NCBI GenBank assembly: GCA_958296015.1
Contig: CATQIH010000065.1
Span: 1-41,033 of the forward strand
Source of the DNA: Cyclobacteriaceae bacterium
GTDB lineage: Bacteria; Bacteroidota; Bacteroidia; Cytophagales; Cyclobacteriaceae
DNA: 41,033 bases
Reading direction: 5' to 3'
Below the pieces are notes generated by a model. That model searched no databases and was not told the origin of the DNA. It worked only from the letters and a program-made list of their open reading frames with translations. Positions 26,096 to 32,768 of the stretch are shown piece after piece. The stretch's first letter is position 1. Every line of letters starts with the position of its first letter. The position numbers were made by a program, and so were the translations under genes.

Positions 26096-26623
26096 ATGAA
26101 AAAATCTTCTAAAATAGAATTAGATTTTATAATCGACAAATTGACAAACTCGATTGAGAATATTCAAACTGGTGATAGTTTTCCTACCGAAATTTCTCTA
26201 TTAAATGCTTCGGAACTAAAGGCAATAAATAAGAAAAACGGTTGGAATTTTAATTGGAGAAATGAATTCAAACAACCTGAAAAAGATATTTATAAACTAA
26301 CAATAATTGGCAATCCCAACATAATACAAGGTCTTATAAGTTTAGAAGTAAAGAAAGACCACGTGTATATGCACTTAATTGAAAGTGCACCATTCAACAT
26401 TGGAAAGTCGAAGGTGTATTTAGGAATACCAGGAAATTTAGTTGCTTATGCCTGTAAATTATCGTTTCAAAGAGGTGGCGAAGGATATATATCATTCATA
26501 GCTAAAACAAAATTAATTGACCATTACATAGATACTTTAGGAGCAATTCATTTCGGAGGTCATTTAATGGTAATAACAACTGAATCAGCATTAAAATTAA
26601 TTGGTAAATATTTTAAAACATAA
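26096..26623 (+). CDS. GNAT-like N-acetyltransferase-fold protein
   Basis: First gene of cassette 9 (26030-26999), 175 residues. The central strand-rich part (GLISLEVKKDHVYMHLIESA) and the following GIPGNLVAYACKLSFQRGGE, GYISFIAKT and HYIDTLGAIHFGGHLMVI resemble the acetyl-CoA-binding half of GNAT enzymes. The classical Q/RxxGxG/A loop is altered to LGIPGN, so catalytic activity is uncertain. A 57-residue charged protein follows 4 bp later. Such a pair could be an acetyltransferase toxin with antitoxin or a defence accessory; this is inference. The ATG is 66 bp into the cassette. Confidence 0.6.
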   Translation: MKKSSKIELDFIIDKLTNSIENIQTGDSFPTEISLLNASELKAINKKNGWNFNWRNEFKQPEKDIYKLTIIGNPNIIQGLISLEVKKDHVYMHLIESAPFNIGKSKVYLGIPGNLVAYACKLSFQRGGEGYISFIAKTKLIDHYIDTLGAIHFGGHLMVITTESALKLIGKYFKT

Positions 26624-26627
26624 GGAT

Positions 26628-26801
26628 ATGGGAATAATTAAAGAACCTTTGGATGTAGATTTTGTAGTCGACCCAAGACCATTAACAGAAGAAGAAGAAA
26701 AGGCTATTAGCGAATTTATAAAAGCTGATAAAGAAAAGCGCTTGGCAAAAACAAAGCGAGTGAATAAAAGAAAGCCAAAACGAACAGAAAAAGTAAGTTG
26801 A
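26628..26801 (+). CDS. Small charged protein paired with the GNAT-like gene
   Basis: 57 residues from the ATG at 26628 (an upstream start at 26601 would overlap the GNAT gene). An acidic N-terminal half (EPLDVDFVVDPRPLTEEEEK) is followed by a strongly basic tail (KRLAKTKRVNKRKPKRTEK). The size, charge split and tight spacing suit an antitoxin or small regulator. I recognise no named family with confidence. The stop is about 14 bp before the attC-like box, so it is clearly part of this cassette. Confidence 0.6.
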   Translation: MGIIKEPLDVDFVVDPRPLTEEEEKAISEFIKADKEKRLAKTKRVNKRKPKRTEKVS

Positions 26802-26812
26802 AAAGAAGCACT

Positions 26813-27005
26813 ACTGGCAACAACGTATATAAAACATAGTGCAAGTCATTGCTAACACAGAGGTTCGGGCATTTTTGCGAGGTCGCCAAATTTTTAAATT
26901 TGGCTAATTGATAAAAAGAAAGATAATTTAAAAATTCGGCTTGTGTTAATCCGAAACGAAATTGCTTATTTTCTGCACTACGTTTCATATACAAATCCGT
27001 TAGCC
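26813..27005. repeat. attC-like site I (long class)
   Basis: 193 bp and near-identical to site A over most of its length. The left box ACTGGCAAC exactly complements the cassette-9 start GTTGCCAGT (26029). The closing GTT is 26999-27001. Confidence 0.82.
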
Positions 27006-27077
27006 ACAAACAAAAAAATCTGTGATAAAATTGAATTTACGTAATAAACTATTAAACTTGTACGTAAAACATTTCTT

Positions 27078-27323
27078 ATGGATAAGAAACTCACATTAAG
27101 TTTGGATAAAAGCATTATCGAAAGCGCAAAAAATTATGCTAAATCGAATAATATCAGTCTGTCGAAACTGATAGAATCATATTTGAAAACGTTAACTAAA
27201 AGAAAGAAAAATCAAGCGGATATAACACCTCTTGTGGAAAGCTTAAGTGGCGTAATATCTCTCGATGAAGATTTTAATGCAAAAGATGCTTATACTGCTT
27301 ATCTCATTGAGAAATACAAGTGA
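27078..27323 (+). CDS. DUF6364-like antitoxin
   Basis: First gene of cassette 10 (27000-27930), 81 residues. The N-terminus KKLTLSLDKSIIESAKNYAK followed by SNNISLSKLIESYLKTL is a ribbon-helix-helix pattern typical of DUF6364-type antitoxins. The C-terminal part (SGVISLDEDFNAKDAYTAYL) probably wraps the toxin. Its stop overlaps the toxin start (GTGA). It should bind the PIN toxin and repress its own operon. Confidence 0.8.
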   Translation: MDKKLTLSLDKSIIESAKNYAKSNNISLSKLIESYLKTLTKRKKNQADITPLVESLSGVISLDEDFNAKDAYTAYLIEKYK

Positions 27324-27733
27324 GCAGATTACTAATCGACACTAATATCGTCATAGACCTACTTTCAAAAAGAGATAAATTCTATGATGAGGCTGCTGAT
27401 CTATTTTCTCGTGCAGATAAAAAAGAACTGCAACTGACAATTTCATCGCTGACATTTGCCAACACCAATTACATTCTTTCAAAACTAAAATCTGCAAAAG
27501 AAGCGAGAGAAATATTAAGAAAATTTAAGGTGCTTGTAGAATTATTGAGTTTAGATGATAAAATAACAGAATTAGCTTTGAGTGATGATAATTTTCCAGA
27601 TTTTGAGGATGGTCTTCAGTATTACTCGGCAATTGAAAACCAGATCGATGTAATTATCACTCGGAATAAAAAGGATTTTAAAAACTCGAAGATTCCAGTG
27701 TTAACAGCAAAGGAATTTTTAGCTCGGGAATAA
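27320..27733 (+). CDS. PIN domain toxin (VapC-like)
   Basis: 137 residues starting at GTG, overlapping the antitoxin stop by four bases. PIN-domain acidic residues are visible in LLIDTNIVIDLL (Asp7), in FPDFEDGLQYYSAI and in VIITRNKKDF. The family consists of Mg2+-dependent RNases that act on tRNA or rRNA. Together with the upstream gene it forms a type II toxin-antitoxin pair and the second such addiction module in the array. The stop is 6 bp before the attC-like box. Confidence 0.88.
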   Translation: MSRLLIDTNIVIDLLSKRDKFYDEAADLFSRADKKELQLTISSLTFANTNYILSKLKSAKEAREILRKFKVLVELLSLDDKITELALSDDNFPDFEDGLQYYSAIENQIDVIITRNKKDFKNSKIPVLTAKEFLARE

Positions 27734-27738
27734 TGCCA

Positions 27739-27936
27739 GTGGCTAACAACGTATATAAAACATAGCTATTACAGGCTTTTTGAGAGGTTTGTGCGTATTT
27801 GTGAAGACCGCCAAATTTTTGATTTGGCTCTATTTACAAAAGAAAGATAAACATAGAAATTAAAAATTCGGCTCTGTGTTAATCCGAAAGGTAAGCGTCT
27901 TTTTACACGCTACTTTTCATATACTAACCGTTCGCG
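27739..27936. repeat. attC-like site J (long class)
   Basis: 198 bp. The left box GTGGCTAAC exactly complements the cassette-10 start GTTAGCCAC (26999). It has the same internal plan as A and I. The closing GTT (27930-27932) is followed by the fourth ORF-less mini-cassette. Confidence 0.8.
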
Positions 27937-28101
27937 GCAATGCTACGCTGCGCTACGCATCGCCGCGAACGTGCGGGCGGCTATCGCCGTCAGTCCCCGG
28001 CCTTAGCTTCGCTGCGCACAGCCGAGAACTGACGGCTACACGTTATACTTTGTCCAGATACTTCATATCTTCTCAAAGCACAACGCGTAGCCGCCCGCAC
28101 G
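27931..28101. mobile_element. ORF-less GC-rich mini-cassette, copy 4
   Basis: 171 bp; it lacks the central 5 bp found in copies 1 and 3 and has several substitutions in the last third (for example CTTCATATCTTCTCAAAGCA). The box GCCGCGAAC is at 27962-27970. It is the most diverged of the four copies. Confidence 0.8.
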
Positions 28102-28131
28102 TTACCAGCAGGTTTAAAAATAACCTCAGCT

Positions 28132-28464
28132 ATGAAGAAAATCGCACTAATATTTTTGACATCTTTCTTTATAAGTTGTCAAGCACCACAAGATAAAGAG
28201 TTTGACAGTGGTTCAAAAATAGTGAAACCTGATTTAACACCTGACCTAATCAATGATTTAGAATTACTGAGGAAGATATGGGGCTTTATGAAATGCTACC
28301 ATCCTGAAGTTGGGAAAGGTAAATATGATTGGGATGATGAACTGTTTCAGTTTTTGCCAGAATTCATGAACGTAAACGATACCAGGCAGCGGGACGAATC
28401 ACTACTTCGATGGATAGAAAAATACGGTGAATTGCCTGAATGTACGACCTGTAAGGAACCCTGA
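28132..28464 (+). pseudogene. S41 family peptidase, N-terminal fragment
   Basis: Start of the last cassette (28102 onward, GTTACCAGC). The ATG at 28132 gives a lipoprotein-type signal (MKKIALIFLTSFFISC). The segment LRKIWGFMKCYHPEVGKGKY, with DWDDELFQFLPE and RWIEKYGELPECTTC, is the N-terminal region of Bacteroidota S41 (C-terminal processing-like) peptidases. Such proteins exceed 450 residues, but this one stops after 110 where the sequence changes to an unrelated gene. The protease domain and the cassette's attC are lost; no complementary GCTGGTAAC box is present downstream. Confidence 0.75.
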
Positions 28465-29129
28465 GCTATAGCAACGTTGCCCTGCTCTGTAAGCCCCATC
28501 TGGCCGTTGGTCCAAAGAGCCTGATGGATGATCTGAGAAGAGATAGCCTGATGGAAGGCGAACCAATCCCCATGTTCACCAACAGGGGAAATGTTCTGTT
28601 GGTCAAGAAAGGCAACCCCAAAAATATTCAGTCTATTTAGGATTTAAGCAGACCTGATGTCATGCTTGCAACGGCAAACCCATATACTGAGTCAGGAAGT
28701 TTCTCCGGCTACGCCAACAGTATTTCTCACATTGCCCTACATGATAAAGGTAAGGAAGATGCGCAAAAGCTTTTTGAATCGCTTTTTGGTAAGGATACTA
28801 AGAGATGGGTCACCGGAAAGCGCATCCAGCCTCGGGAAGTCCCTTACCTGATCTATACCGATCAGGCAGATGCAGCCATTATTCTCTATCATTTGGCACG
28901 TTACTTTGTGGAAAGTTTTCCTGATGAATTTGATATTGTGCCCCTGGACGGTACGGTAGAAAATCCAGAACCGCTTCCGGGCAATCAAATCGGAAAATTT
29001 TATATGGCCCGTATCAAGGCACCTTTCAATAAAAGACAACAAGAGGCCAGGGAGGCTTTATTTAAAGAGATAAAGAACGGTGCACTCGACCCTTACCTGC
29101 TAAAACATCATATCAACCCGGCACATTAG
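28464..29129 (+). pseudogene. ModA-like periplasmic solute-binding protein, decayed
   Basis: In one frame from 28464 to the stop at 29129, the sequence reads as the C-terminal two thirds of a molybdate/tungstate-type binding protein: HLAVGPKSLMDDLRRDS, TNRGNVLLVKKGNPKNIQSI, a TAG at 28638-28640, then DLSRPDVMLATANPYTESGS, REVPYLIYTDQADAAIILYH and FPDEFDIVPLDGT. The 5' part including the signal peptide is missing and an internal stop is present, so it is not functional as a whole. The composition is that of the flanks, not of the array; it marks the array's right edge. Confidence 0.65.
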
Positions 29130-29162
29130 AGAAGCTATCCACATCTGTGTAGGCATTCATGG

Positions 29163-30623
29163 CTACCTGGCCCACTGGGGAACTTCTGAGGTGATGCCCA
29201 GGAGTGGGAATATTATGCCATAGAGCAGGCAGGTGAGCAGCACGATACAAATCAGGTTGAGCCAGAATCCTGTTTTTGCCATTGCTGATACTTTTATCTG
29301 TTCACTGGCAAAAATCACGGTATTAGTACCGGTTCCCGAAGGCAACATAAACGCCAGGGAACAGGCAAAAGTAGCCGGAATCATCACGACGAGCGGGTTC
29401 AAGTCTTCGGCTATTGCCATAGCGGCAATGATGGGCAAAAAGATTGTTGCCGTAGCCGTATTGGAATTCACCTCGGTAATGAATATGATCAAGCTCACGA
29501 CGGTAGCAATCGTCCAAAAGGGTGAAGCATGACCCAGTACGTTTAGGTTATCTCCTATCCATTGCGCCAGCCCGGTTTCTCTAAAGCCCATACCCAGTGC
29601 CAAACCGCCCCCCAAAAACAAGGCAACGCCCCACGGTATTTTAGTAGCCGTCTTCCAGGTCATGAGTTTTTGCCCCTTACCATCGTTTACCATAAACAAG
29701 GCAATGGCACCGCCAATGGCTACGGTGCTATCATGCACGTAGCTGCTCACGCCAAGCAGCGTGCCCCACCCTGGTAGGGTGAAACTGTCAAAAACCCAGT
29801 CTTCTCTGAAAATCCAGCCCAGAATGGTGATTGAAAAGATCACGATGATCCGTTGCTCACCCACACTGGTCTTGCCCATTGCTTTAAGTTCCTCTAAAAC
29901 AGAAGCGGTGCTCACAACATCGTGCTTTTTGATGCCATAAAAATAGATGATGTACCAGTAGATAATCGGGATGGTGATCAAGACCAGGGGAAGGGCAATT
30001 TGCATCCACTGCATAAATCCTATGCCCGGCGACTCCGGATACAGCTTTTCTATCAGTCCTGCAAAAACCAGGTTGGGAGGTGTGCCAATCAGCGTACCGG
30101 TACCTCCCACGCTGGCAGCATAGGCAACGGCTAGCAGCAAGGCAGTCCCGAATTTATCCGAATCGTTTTTGGCCAGGATGGCCGTCATAATGGGCAGCAT
30201 CATCAGCACAACGGCCATGTTGGTGATCCACATGGAAAGAAAAGCCGTGGTGATCATAAATCCCAGAATGATCTTACGCTGGCCGGTGCCTAGTAAGTTG
30301 ATGGTGGATAGGGCAATCCTTTTGTGAAGGTGCTGTTTTTCAATGCCTTTGGCCAGGATAAAAGCACCGATAAGCATCAGAACGTAATTATTGCCATAAT
30401 TGATAGCGGTTTCTGTGGAGGGCAGGATATTGAGTAGCGGAAAAAGTGCAATAGGAAGCAGGGCCGTCACATACATGGGGATGGCCTCTGTTACCCACCA
30501 CACCACCATGAGCAGGGTGACAGCCGCCATCTTTTGTGCCTCTGGTGTGAGGCCATTCGGTGCTGGAATCACAATGAGGATAATACACAGGCAGGTACCT
30601 AACCAAAAACCAATTTTTTGCAT
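29163..30623 (-). CDS. DASS (SLC13-type) sodium/anion symporter
   Basis: 486 residues, inner-membrane transporter of the divalent anion:Na+ symporter family, which takes up dicarboxylates, sulfate or related anions. Many hydrophobic helices are visible. Family markers are WWVTEAIPMYVTALLPIALFP near residue 40, WITNMAVVLMMLP, GGTGTLIGTPPNLVF, and the second SNT motif in EVNSNTATATIFLPI. It is the last gene of a minus-strand operon, 9 bp after the GH gene at 30633. The pairing suggests import of an acid released by the two hydrolases, though the substrate is not determined. Confidence 0.9.
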   Translation of the reverse strand: MQKIGFWLGTCLCIILIVIPAPNGLTPEAQKMAAVTLLMVVWWVTEAIPMYVTALLPIALFPLLNILPSTETAINYGNNYVLMLIGAFILAKGIEKQHLHKRIALSTINLLGTGQRKIILGFMITTAFLSMWITNMAVVLMMLPIMTAILAKNDSDKFGTALLLAVAYAASVGGTGTLIGTPPNLVFAGLIEKLYPESPGIGFMQWMQIALPLVLITIPIIYWYIIYFYGIKKHDVVSTASVLEELKAMGKTSVGEQRIIVIFSITILGWIFREDWVFDSFTLPGWGTLLGVSSYVHDSTVAIGGAIALFMVNDGKGQKLMTWKTATKIPWGVALFLGGGLALGMGFRETGLAQWIGDNLNVLGHASPFWTIATVVSLIIFITEVNSNTATATIFLPIIAAMAIAEDLNPLVVMIPATFACSLAFMLPSGTGTNTVIFASEQIKVSAMAKTGFWLNLICIVLLTCLLYGIIFPLLGITSEVPQWAR

Positions 30624-30632
30624 GGAGGCAAT

Positions 30633-32747
30633 TTATTGATCTGCGTATTCAAAAACAACGGCGGTGTGGCATTGCAGCTTTGGAATGACCACCTTGAGCT
30701 TTCCGTTTACCTTTTCGGTCTTCAGTATCTTGCCGGAAGGCACCAGGTAGACCTCAGTAATGTTCTCCGGCAAATCTACAGTCAGAGGAACATCATAGAG
30801 AGGAACCAGGTCTTCGATCACCCGCACAGAGCCACGCTGGATGGGTGAGGCATACAGCAGGTGCGCCACATACCTATGTTGCTCGGGCTGGTGCAGCAGG
30901 TTGATGCGCCCCATGCTGGGCATTTCGGTGGTGATAAACGGCTTTTTTCGCAACAGCTCCAGGGCGTTGTAAAACAGATCGCGGTGTAGCTGCGCTCCCT
31001 CTGCTTTGTATTGCCTGTCCAGATCGTGTGCCATAAAGATGATATTCCCGTTTCGTATCACCGCCGGGTGATCGGCATCTGTGAGTTTGTAGGGCGTATT
31101 CTGGTGAGAACTATAGTGCTCCAGGGTCCTGGAAAAGTAAGGCTCCCGGATGGTTGCCAGCACCTCGGTTCCTGTATTTGGTTTTACTCGAAGGGCAGGG
31201 GTATAATTCAGAAAAGGAGAAGATACGATGTCTTTGCCTACCGAATCCTTAGCAATGGTATAATCAACATCATACTTGGCTTTGCCCAGATAAGCTGCCC
31301 CGATATCGATGATGGGTTGGCCGTCTACAAAGATACCTTCGCCCATCGCAAGCACTTTCCCGCCATTTTTAGCAAATGCCTGGATTTTGGGTACATCTTT
31401 GGGCAACACCCCGCCACTGGTAATGATCAGCGTCTCGATATCCGACCAGTCCTCCAAGGTATTGACCACATCAAAATTGACGTGACGTTCCAGCAGCATC
31501 TGAGCCATTCCTTCTATGGCCGGCAAATCCTCGCCGATATAAAGACCTGTCGCCGCTTTGGTCTTAGCTTCAATGCCGTAATCTTCAATTTTTTCTACAT
31601 ACTCAAAGGCGTAACCGATATTTTCGTAAGTAGACCTATCCATCTCTCCGCTGGGATGCAGCTGATCGCCAAAATTGGCGGAAGCCCCAAAGGCCACCAT
31701 AGAGGCTGCTTCATACAACAGGGCATTCTTACTTTTGAAACCCCCGAACTCGCCCCACGCCTTATGAAACTTGCCACTCATGGCTACGATAGGCTTGCCT
31801 GTATTGGCAAAATATTTAGACCGCCACGGAAAAATATCGTAGCCACCCCACGCGGTAGGCAGGTCTTCCAGATCGTGTTTGGTATTGTACCGGTAGAAGT
31901 CGTATTTGAATAGCTTGATATTTCCCGTATTGTAAGTGCGGGTGGTTCCATTATAATAGATAGAGGCATTGGGCAGGTGCTTCTTGATCACGTCATTGGC
32001 CCGCTGAAAAAACGCATCATATTTTTCATTAGTGCGCAATTGTACGGCCATAGAATCATTGATGTCTACGCCATGTTGCGCATAATCCTTGCGGCTCCAG
32101 GCATTGTAATTTAACTGCTCGGGCTGAAGAATGTCGTACCACACGCCGTCAATGTCATACTTAGTGACCAGTTCTTCGGTTTGTTTGATGATCAGATCTG
32201 CATAAGGACCAGAAGGTTCCATGTAATCCCATCCGTAGAAAACCTGGTTGGGTTTCAGTTTTTTGATCTTGTCTCTGAATTCGTTGGAACCATCTTTTCT
32301 CACCACGGCCCACTCCGGATGCATTTTTACGTCGTTGGCCGACCATCCTACCGTATAGTAGGCAAACACCTTCACCCCAATCTCGCGGCAGGCTGCTATC
32401 TGGGCTTTCAACAGATCAAAGTCCAGCTTAGGATGCATATTGCCTACCTTGGTGGGGTAATAGCTCCAGCCGTGGTGCCCTTTGGCAAAAATATTAATAG
32501 AATTGACATGCCCTGTCTTTAGGGCCTGCTGAAATTGTTTTTTGTCGAACCGCTTGCCAATATCAGGAATGTACTCTGAGGTGTGGAAATCAAGGTGCAC
32601 CTGACGCGTAGGTTCTTTAAAAACTACCTTTGGATTGGAAGATAAGTCTTTGACCTGGGCTGTAACTTGATGACTGCTCAAGCATAATATTGCTATGAAG
32701 AATGTACATAGGAACGCGCAAATTTTTGTTTTCATAAATTGGTACAT
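30633..32747 (-). CDS. GHL6/GH151-like glycoside hydrolase, paralogue 1
   Basis: 704 residues (a second ATG at 32735 is possible), exported by a signal peptide ending HQVTAQ. A TIM-barrel hydrolase core includes VHLDFHTSEYIPDIG, FAKGHHGWSYYPTKVG, VFAYYTVGWSAND and DIDGVWYDIL (likely catalytic region), plus FHKAWGEFGGFKS and QLHPSGEMD. A beta-galactosidase-trimerisation-like domain follows (LITSGGVLPKDVPKIQAFAK). The pattern fits the hypothetical glycosyl hydrolase 6 group related to GH151 alpha-fucosidases; the exact family is not certain. It is a paralogue of the next upstream gene, 21 bp away, with which it shares a near-identical 165 bp tract. Confidence 0.75.
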   Translation of the reverse strand: MYQFMKTKICAFLCTFFIAILCLSSHQVTAQVKDLSSNPKVVFKEPTRQVHLDFHTSEYIPDIGKRFDKKQFQQALKTGHVNSINIFAKGHHGWSYYPTKVGNMHPKLDFDLLKAQIAACREIGVKVFAYYTVGWSANDVKMHPEWAVVRKDGSNEFRDKIKKLKPNQVFYGWDYMEPSGPYADLIIKQTEELVTKYDIDGVWYDILQPEQLNYNAWSRKDYAQHGVDINDSMAVQLRTNEKYDAFFQRANDVIKKHLPNASIYYNGTTRTYNTGNIKLFKYDFYRYNTKHDLEDLPTAWGGYDIFPWRSKYFANTGKPIVAMSGKFHKAWGEFGGFKSKNALLYEAASMVAFGASANFGDQLHPSGEMDRSTYENIGYAFEYVEKIEDYGIEAKTKAATGLYIGEDLPAIEGMAQMLLERHVNFDVVNTLEDWSDIETLIITSGGVLPKDVPKIQAFAKNGGKVLAMGEGIFVDGQPIIDIGAAYLGKAKYDVDYTIAKDSVGKDIVSSPFLNYTPALRVKPNTGTEVLATIREPYFSRTLEHYSSHQNTPYKLTDADHPAVIRNGNIIFMAHDLDRQYKAEGAQLHRDLFYNALELLRKKPFITTEMPSMGRINLLHQPEQHRYVAHLLYASPIQRGSVRVIEDLVPLYDVPLTVDLPENITEVYLVPSGKILKTEKVNGKLKVVIPKLQCHTAVVFEYADQ
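32442..32606 (-). repeat. Near-identical tract shared with 34581-34745 (copy 1)
   Basis: A 165 bp tract in the 5' part of the gene matches the same part of the neighbouring paralogue with about 4 differences by eye, while the rest of the two genes is far more diverged. Partner tract: 34581-34745. Confidence 0.85.
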
Positions 32748-32768
32748 GGTGTATGGTTATCCAGTGAA

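Larger units (their letters stand above)
12384..28464 (+). mobile_element. Integron-like gene-cassette array without integrase
   Basis: All genes are on one strand, and units of one to three genes alternate with long palindromes ending in GTT. In each cassette the AAC box opening the palindrome mirrors the cassette's own first bases. Examples: start GTTATGTGCC at 13811 and box GGCACATAAC at 15369; start GTTGTAAGCC at 19081 and box GGCTTACAAC at 19617; start GTTACCTGC at 21519 and box GCAGGTAAC at 25902; start GTTGCCAGT at 26029 and box ACTGGCAAC at 26813. That relation is the signature of cassettes that closed on themselves at G^TT, as integron cassettes do. Apart from the AAC/GTT triplets the boxes do not all follow the classical RYYYAAC/GTTRRRY consensus. 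With no intI in the window it fits a CALIN (cluster of attC sites lacking an integrase) or the distal part of a larger integron. Confidence 0.85.

Noticed and set aside
13636-28101. Mini-cassettes as insertion sequences or MITEs
   Set aside because: No target-site duplication is visible, and all four begin and end exactly at GTT of an attC-like site with a self-matching box, which fits cassettes better.
12384-28464. CRISPR-like reading of the regular repeats
   Set aside because: The repeats are 130-200 bp palindromes separated by whole genes, not short repeats with equal short spacers, and no cas genes are present.
31011-31913. 300-codon plus-strand ORF inside the GH gene
   Set aside because: Antisense shadow of paralogue 1; the reverse strand carries the conserved protein.
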